Origin: Nocardiopsis sinuspersici
GTDB lineage: Bacteria > Actinomycetota > Actinomycetes > Streptosporangiales > Streptosporangiaceae
Reading direction: 5' to 3'
Assembly (NCBI GenBank): GCA_008638415.1
Contig: VWVT01000009.1
Span: forward strand, 248,001 to 312,000
Length of the DNA: 64,000 nt
The stretch's first letter is position 1, and each line of letters starts with the position of its first letter. Shown in pieces: positions 61,557-64,000 of the stretch. The notes under the pieces are model-generated. The model did not search any database. It saw nothing but the letters and a program-made list of their open reading frames with translations, and was not told where the DNA came from. Both the position numbers and the translations under genes were made by a program.

Positions 61557-62008
61557 GTCGTCATTATGCGCTTCTTGCCCGTATTGGCGAGGCTTTGATG
61601 GTTCTGTGCTCCGCACGGCGGAGATCGACTGGAAAATCCGCTCCGGACGTGGTGTAGACGGCTGCTCTTCCCAGGGGTGGGAACGGGCGGGCCGTCGCCG
61701 CCCACGGGAATTCACAGGCACTCTGAGCAGGCACGACGGTGCGAAAGAGCCTGTGCTGGCCGCATGTGGAAGGCCGGACGCCACGGTCCTGCCGAGACCG
61801 GTGGGAGCGATGGTGCCCGCGAGAAGGGAAGGCGACTGCCAGGAACGACGGCGGAGGAGGTCCGGGAGGCCGGCTCCGCACACCTGGCGGGGATGGCCGG
61901 GTCCGGCCACGAGGCCCGCCGGAGGGCTCCCCGCCTCCTCCGGTGCCGGGAGGGACCCCGGCGACCGCTGCCTGGAGCCCGACCCGGCCGGTCCCGGCGG
62001 TCGCCGCG
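61557..62008 (-). other. gap between two MFS genes, no recognised feature
   Basis: 452 bases that must contain the promoter of the downstream MFS gene. I see no clear operator, terminator or coding region. An imperfect GGGTGGGAACGGGCGGGCC stretch is at about 61675. Confidence 0.5.
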
Positions 62009-63253
62009 CTAGGCGGGACGGCGGCCAGCGGCGGCGGCCTCGATGCTCCACGGAACGCGCTCGATGTAGGCCACGACGAACGCGACCGCCAGCGAACCGC
62101 CGGCCACCAGGAGGTAGGAGGCGGTCCAGGTCCCTGTCAGCTCGCTGAGCAGGCCGAACAGCAGTGGGCCGCCGAGGGCGAAACCGCTGCCCACGCCCTG
62201 CACGAACCCGGACAGGTCCGCGGCGCCCCGCGAGGTGGTGCTGCGCGCGTTGATCATCGTCATGGTCACCACGAACAGGCTGGTGCCCAGCCCCAGGAAG
62301 ACCACCCACAGCGGCGTCAACTGGGGAGCCAGGGCGATGCCCGCGTAGCCGACCGCGTACCCGGTCAGGCCGGTCGCCATGATCGGGAAGGTGTTCGAGG
62401 ACCGCAGCGTGAGCGTGGGCGCGACCAGGCCGAACAGCAGGCTGGTGCCGACCATCAGGGAGACCATGCTCCCGGCCATGGCGGGGCTGTGTCCGGCGTC
62501 GGTGATCAGGGTGGGCAGCCAGGTGAACAGGGTGAAGACGTTCCAGGTGACCATGCCGAAGAGCAGGGCCGTCCGCCAGGCCATGCCGACCCGCCAGATC
62601 GGGCGGGCCAGGGCGGGGCCGCCGTTCGGGAGGGCGGCGGCCGCCGGGTGCGGACGGCCGCGCTGGAGCGCCCACAGCAGGGAGGCGGCCAGTGCGATCA
62701 CCGACCAGCAGCCCAGGGCGAAGCGCCACCCCGCCACCTGGGCGAGGGGCACCGCGACCAGCGGCGGGAACAGGGCGCCCACGTGGATGGCCACCATCTG
62801 GACGGTGCTCAGGGAGGCCAGGCGGTCGGGGAAGTACTGCTTGATCAGCGGCGGGATCACCACGTTGCCGAGCGCCGCGCCGGTGAGGGCGACGCCGGTG
62901 AGCACCAGCAGGGTGCCGGTGTCCGGTGCGAAGGCGCGCAGGGCCTGGCCGACGCCGGCCAGCAGCATGCTGAGCACGGCGGTGGACTCGGCCCCCAGGC
63001 GGCGCATGATCGCGGGAGTGACCAGGCCGAAGACGGCGAAGGCGACCAGGGGCAGGGTGCCGAGGACGCCGACGACGGTGGCGGTGAACCCGAACTCCCC
63101 TCCGATCGTGGTCAGCAGGGGCGACAGGGAGGTGACCACCAGGCGCAGGTTCAGGGCCGCGCAGACGACGGCGGCCAAGGCCAGGGTGCGGCCTCTGAGG
63201 CGCGGGCGGACCGACGGTCGGTCGGTGGCGGCCGCGACAGGGGAAGGTCTCAT
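62009..63253 (-). CDS. MFS transporter, CynX/NimT type
   Basis: A 414-residue twelve-helix transporter. The start TLALAAVVCAALNLRLVVTSLSPLLTTI is typical of CynX/NimT/YycB, which are associated with cyanate, nitroimidazole or other small-molecule resistance. LSMLLAGVGQALRAFAPDTGTLLVLTGVALTGAALGNVVIPPLIKQYFPDR is the signature of helices 3-5. The ATG at 63253 is used; in-frame codons further upstream are not conserved. It diverges from an Lrp/AsnC gene that probably controls it. Substrate unknown. Confidence 0.87.
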   Translation of the reverse strand: MRPSPVAAATDRPSVRPRLRGRTLALAAVVCAALNLRLVVTSLSPLLTTIGGEFGFTATVVGVLGTLPLVAFAVFGLVTPAIMRRLGAESTAVLSMLLAGVGQALRAFAPDTGTLLVLTGVALTGAALGNVVIPPLIKQYFPDRLASLSTVQMVAIHVGALFPPLVAVPLAQVAGWRFALGCWSVIALAASLLWALQRGRPHPAAAALPNGGPALARPIWRVGMAWRTALLFGMVTWNVFTLFTWLPTLITDAGHSPAMAGSMVSLMVGTSLLFGLVAPTLTLRSSNTFPIMATGLTGYAVGYAGIALAPQLTPLWVVFLGLGTSLFVVTMTMINARSTTSRGAADLSGFVQGVGSGFALGGPLLFGLLSELTGTWTASYLLVAGGSLAVAFVVAYIERVPWSIEAAAAGRRPA

Positions 63254-63414
63254 GATCAGGACGTCCCTTGTGTTCTGCGGTGGTGCGTCATCGCACCTGA
63301 GCGGGGCCGAACGGCGGGGCGACACTGCCTGCCTCGGAAGGATCGCTTCCAGGCGAGCCAAATACGACCTTTTCTCTCAAATCCTATGCATATAGCGGAC
63401 GAATAAACAACATT

Positions 63415-63436
63415 CCGTACTTAATACGGGTACAAT
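63415..63436 (+). promoter_or_regulatory. promoter and palindrome of the Lrp/AsnC gene
   Basis: CCGTA-CTTAA-TACGG (63415-63429) is an inverted repeat directly before TACAAT (63431-63436), a good -10 box. The ATG lies seven bases after it, so the mRNA is probably leaderless. The dyad fits autoregulation, possibly shared with the divergent MFS promoter. Confidence 0.6.
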
Positions 63437-63442
63437 GGCCGC

Positions 63443-63928
63443 ATGCCTGATCTTGACGAACTTGATACGGCGATCCTGGCCGAACTCCAGTCAGACGCAC
63501 GGAAAACCAACCGCGATGTGGCCGCCGCGGTCGGCGCCTCGCCCACGACGACCCTGGATCGGACCCGTGCGCTGCGGGAAAGGGGTGTGATTCGGGGCTC
63601 ACTCCTGGACGTGGACCTGGAGAAGATCGGCCGTCCGGTCCAGGCGCTCATCACCGTGAGCGTGGTGAAGCCCTCACGCCACAACATCGAGGCCTTCCGC
63701 GACTGGGTGCGCTCGCTGCCCGACACCCTGTCGGTGTTCGTGACCTCGGGCAGCGAGGACTTCCTCGTCCACGTGGCCCTGCCCGACAACAACAGCCTGT
63801 ACGCGTTCGTCATCGACAAGCTGACCGAGCGCCCCGAGGTCGCCGACGTGCGCGCGTCGATCGTCTACGAGCACCTGCACAACCACCGCATCGCCCCGGC
63901 CAACGGACGCACCCGCCGCCGGGCCTGA
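63443..63928 (+). CDS. Lrp/AsnC-family transcriptional regulator
   Basis: A 161-residue regulator. The winged HTH is LDELDTAILAELQSDARKTNRDVAAAVGASPTTTLDRTRAL. The C-terminal RAM domain (VQALITVSVVKPSRHNIEAFRDWV, VFVTSGSEDFLVHVALPD, IVYEHL) binds small amino-acid-like effectors. It diverges from the CynX-type MFS gene; such pairs are usual for exporters of amino acids or analogues. Its own promoter holds a palindrome. The last 70 bases of the window (63929-64000) show no supported feature. Confidence 0.92.
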   Translation: MPDLDELDTAILAELQSDARKTNRDVAAAVGASPTTTLDRTRALRERGVIRGSLLDVDLEKIGRPVQALITVSVVKPSRHNIEAFRDWVRSLPDTLSVFVTSGSEDFLVHVALPDNNSLYAFVIDKLTERPEVADVRASIVYEHLHNHRIAPANGRTRRRA

Positions 63929-64000
63929 GCCCGCACGGCACACACCCGGGGCCGCCCGTGGCCCGCGGCCGGACCTGCCCGTATCGTGTCCGATGTGACA

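Overview
The window is high-GC actinobacterial DNA. Gene content points to a Nocardiopsis-like member of the Streptosporangiales. The main clues are XRE/DUF397/HATPase regulatory sets, a SigK-RskA-fasciclin locus, PHO-box-like direct repeats upstream of pst genes, a rifampicin monooxygenase preceded by a rifamycin-associated element, GTG starts and many ATGA/GTGA gene overlaps. The genus is inferred; no rRNA or tRNA gene was seen.

Layout. 1-3.4 kb (minus): osmoprotection operon betB, betA and the start of a glycine-betaine ABC ATPase gene. 3.6-4.35 kb: a class II aldolase-like gene behind a double operator. 4.4-7.0 kb (minus): ABC ATPase, permease, XRE regulator and membrane protein. 7.4-10.6 kb: small enzymes, a 46-bp duplication of a DinB gene end, and a VapBC module. 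11-12.2 kb: SURF1 and a DUF3817 membrane protein, convergent. 12.4-16.9 kb: family 2 glycosyltransferase diverging from WbqC-like, PIG-L deacetylase and epimerase genes, probably for a surface glycan. 17.3-18.7 kb: two DUF202 membrane proteins diverging from a thioredoxin. 19.1-25.9 kb: phosphate uptake, with pstB1 plus a regulator facing a pstS-pstC-pstA-pstB2-regulator operon. Both regulators have receiver domains that have lost the phosphorylation residues.

26-32 kb: EF-hand protein, spermidine-synthase-like protein, MerR regulator, hisE-hisG, an SDR and a methyltransferase separated by a 42/43-bp tandem array. 32.4-34.7 kb: a degenerate trehalose-phosphatase domain fused to a GH15 enzyme. 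35-39 kb: duplicated lipoproteins, a secreted protein, an SDR with an MmyB-type regulator, and a frameshifted Rpn-like gene. 39.8-44.4 kb: an XRE/DUF397/HATPase neighbourhood with a Phd-RelE module and a DUF397 remnant. 44.4-48.4 kb: rifampicin monooxygenase with its RAE, a GNAT acetyltransferase and an AlkZ-like DNA glycosylase. 48.8-54 kb: a repeat-bearing unknown protein, a DedA/VTT protein, Lpd and an acidic exported protein. 54.4-60.1 kb: OmpA-domain lipoprotein, then sulfite-oxidase-like protein, fasciclin lipoprotein, SigK and RskA. 60.2-63.9 kb: two MFS exporters and a divergent Lrp/AsnC regulator.

Genes that appear to work together: choline to betaine conversion with betaine uptake; phosphate uptake with its atypical regulators; SigK/RskA with the oxidoreductase and fasciclin lipoprotein; and antibiotic self-protection through Rox and AlkZ-like. 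No CRISPR array, prophage or intact insertion sequence was found. Recurrent small-scale features are tandem repeats between genes and duplicated gene 3' ends next to toxin-antitoxin modules.
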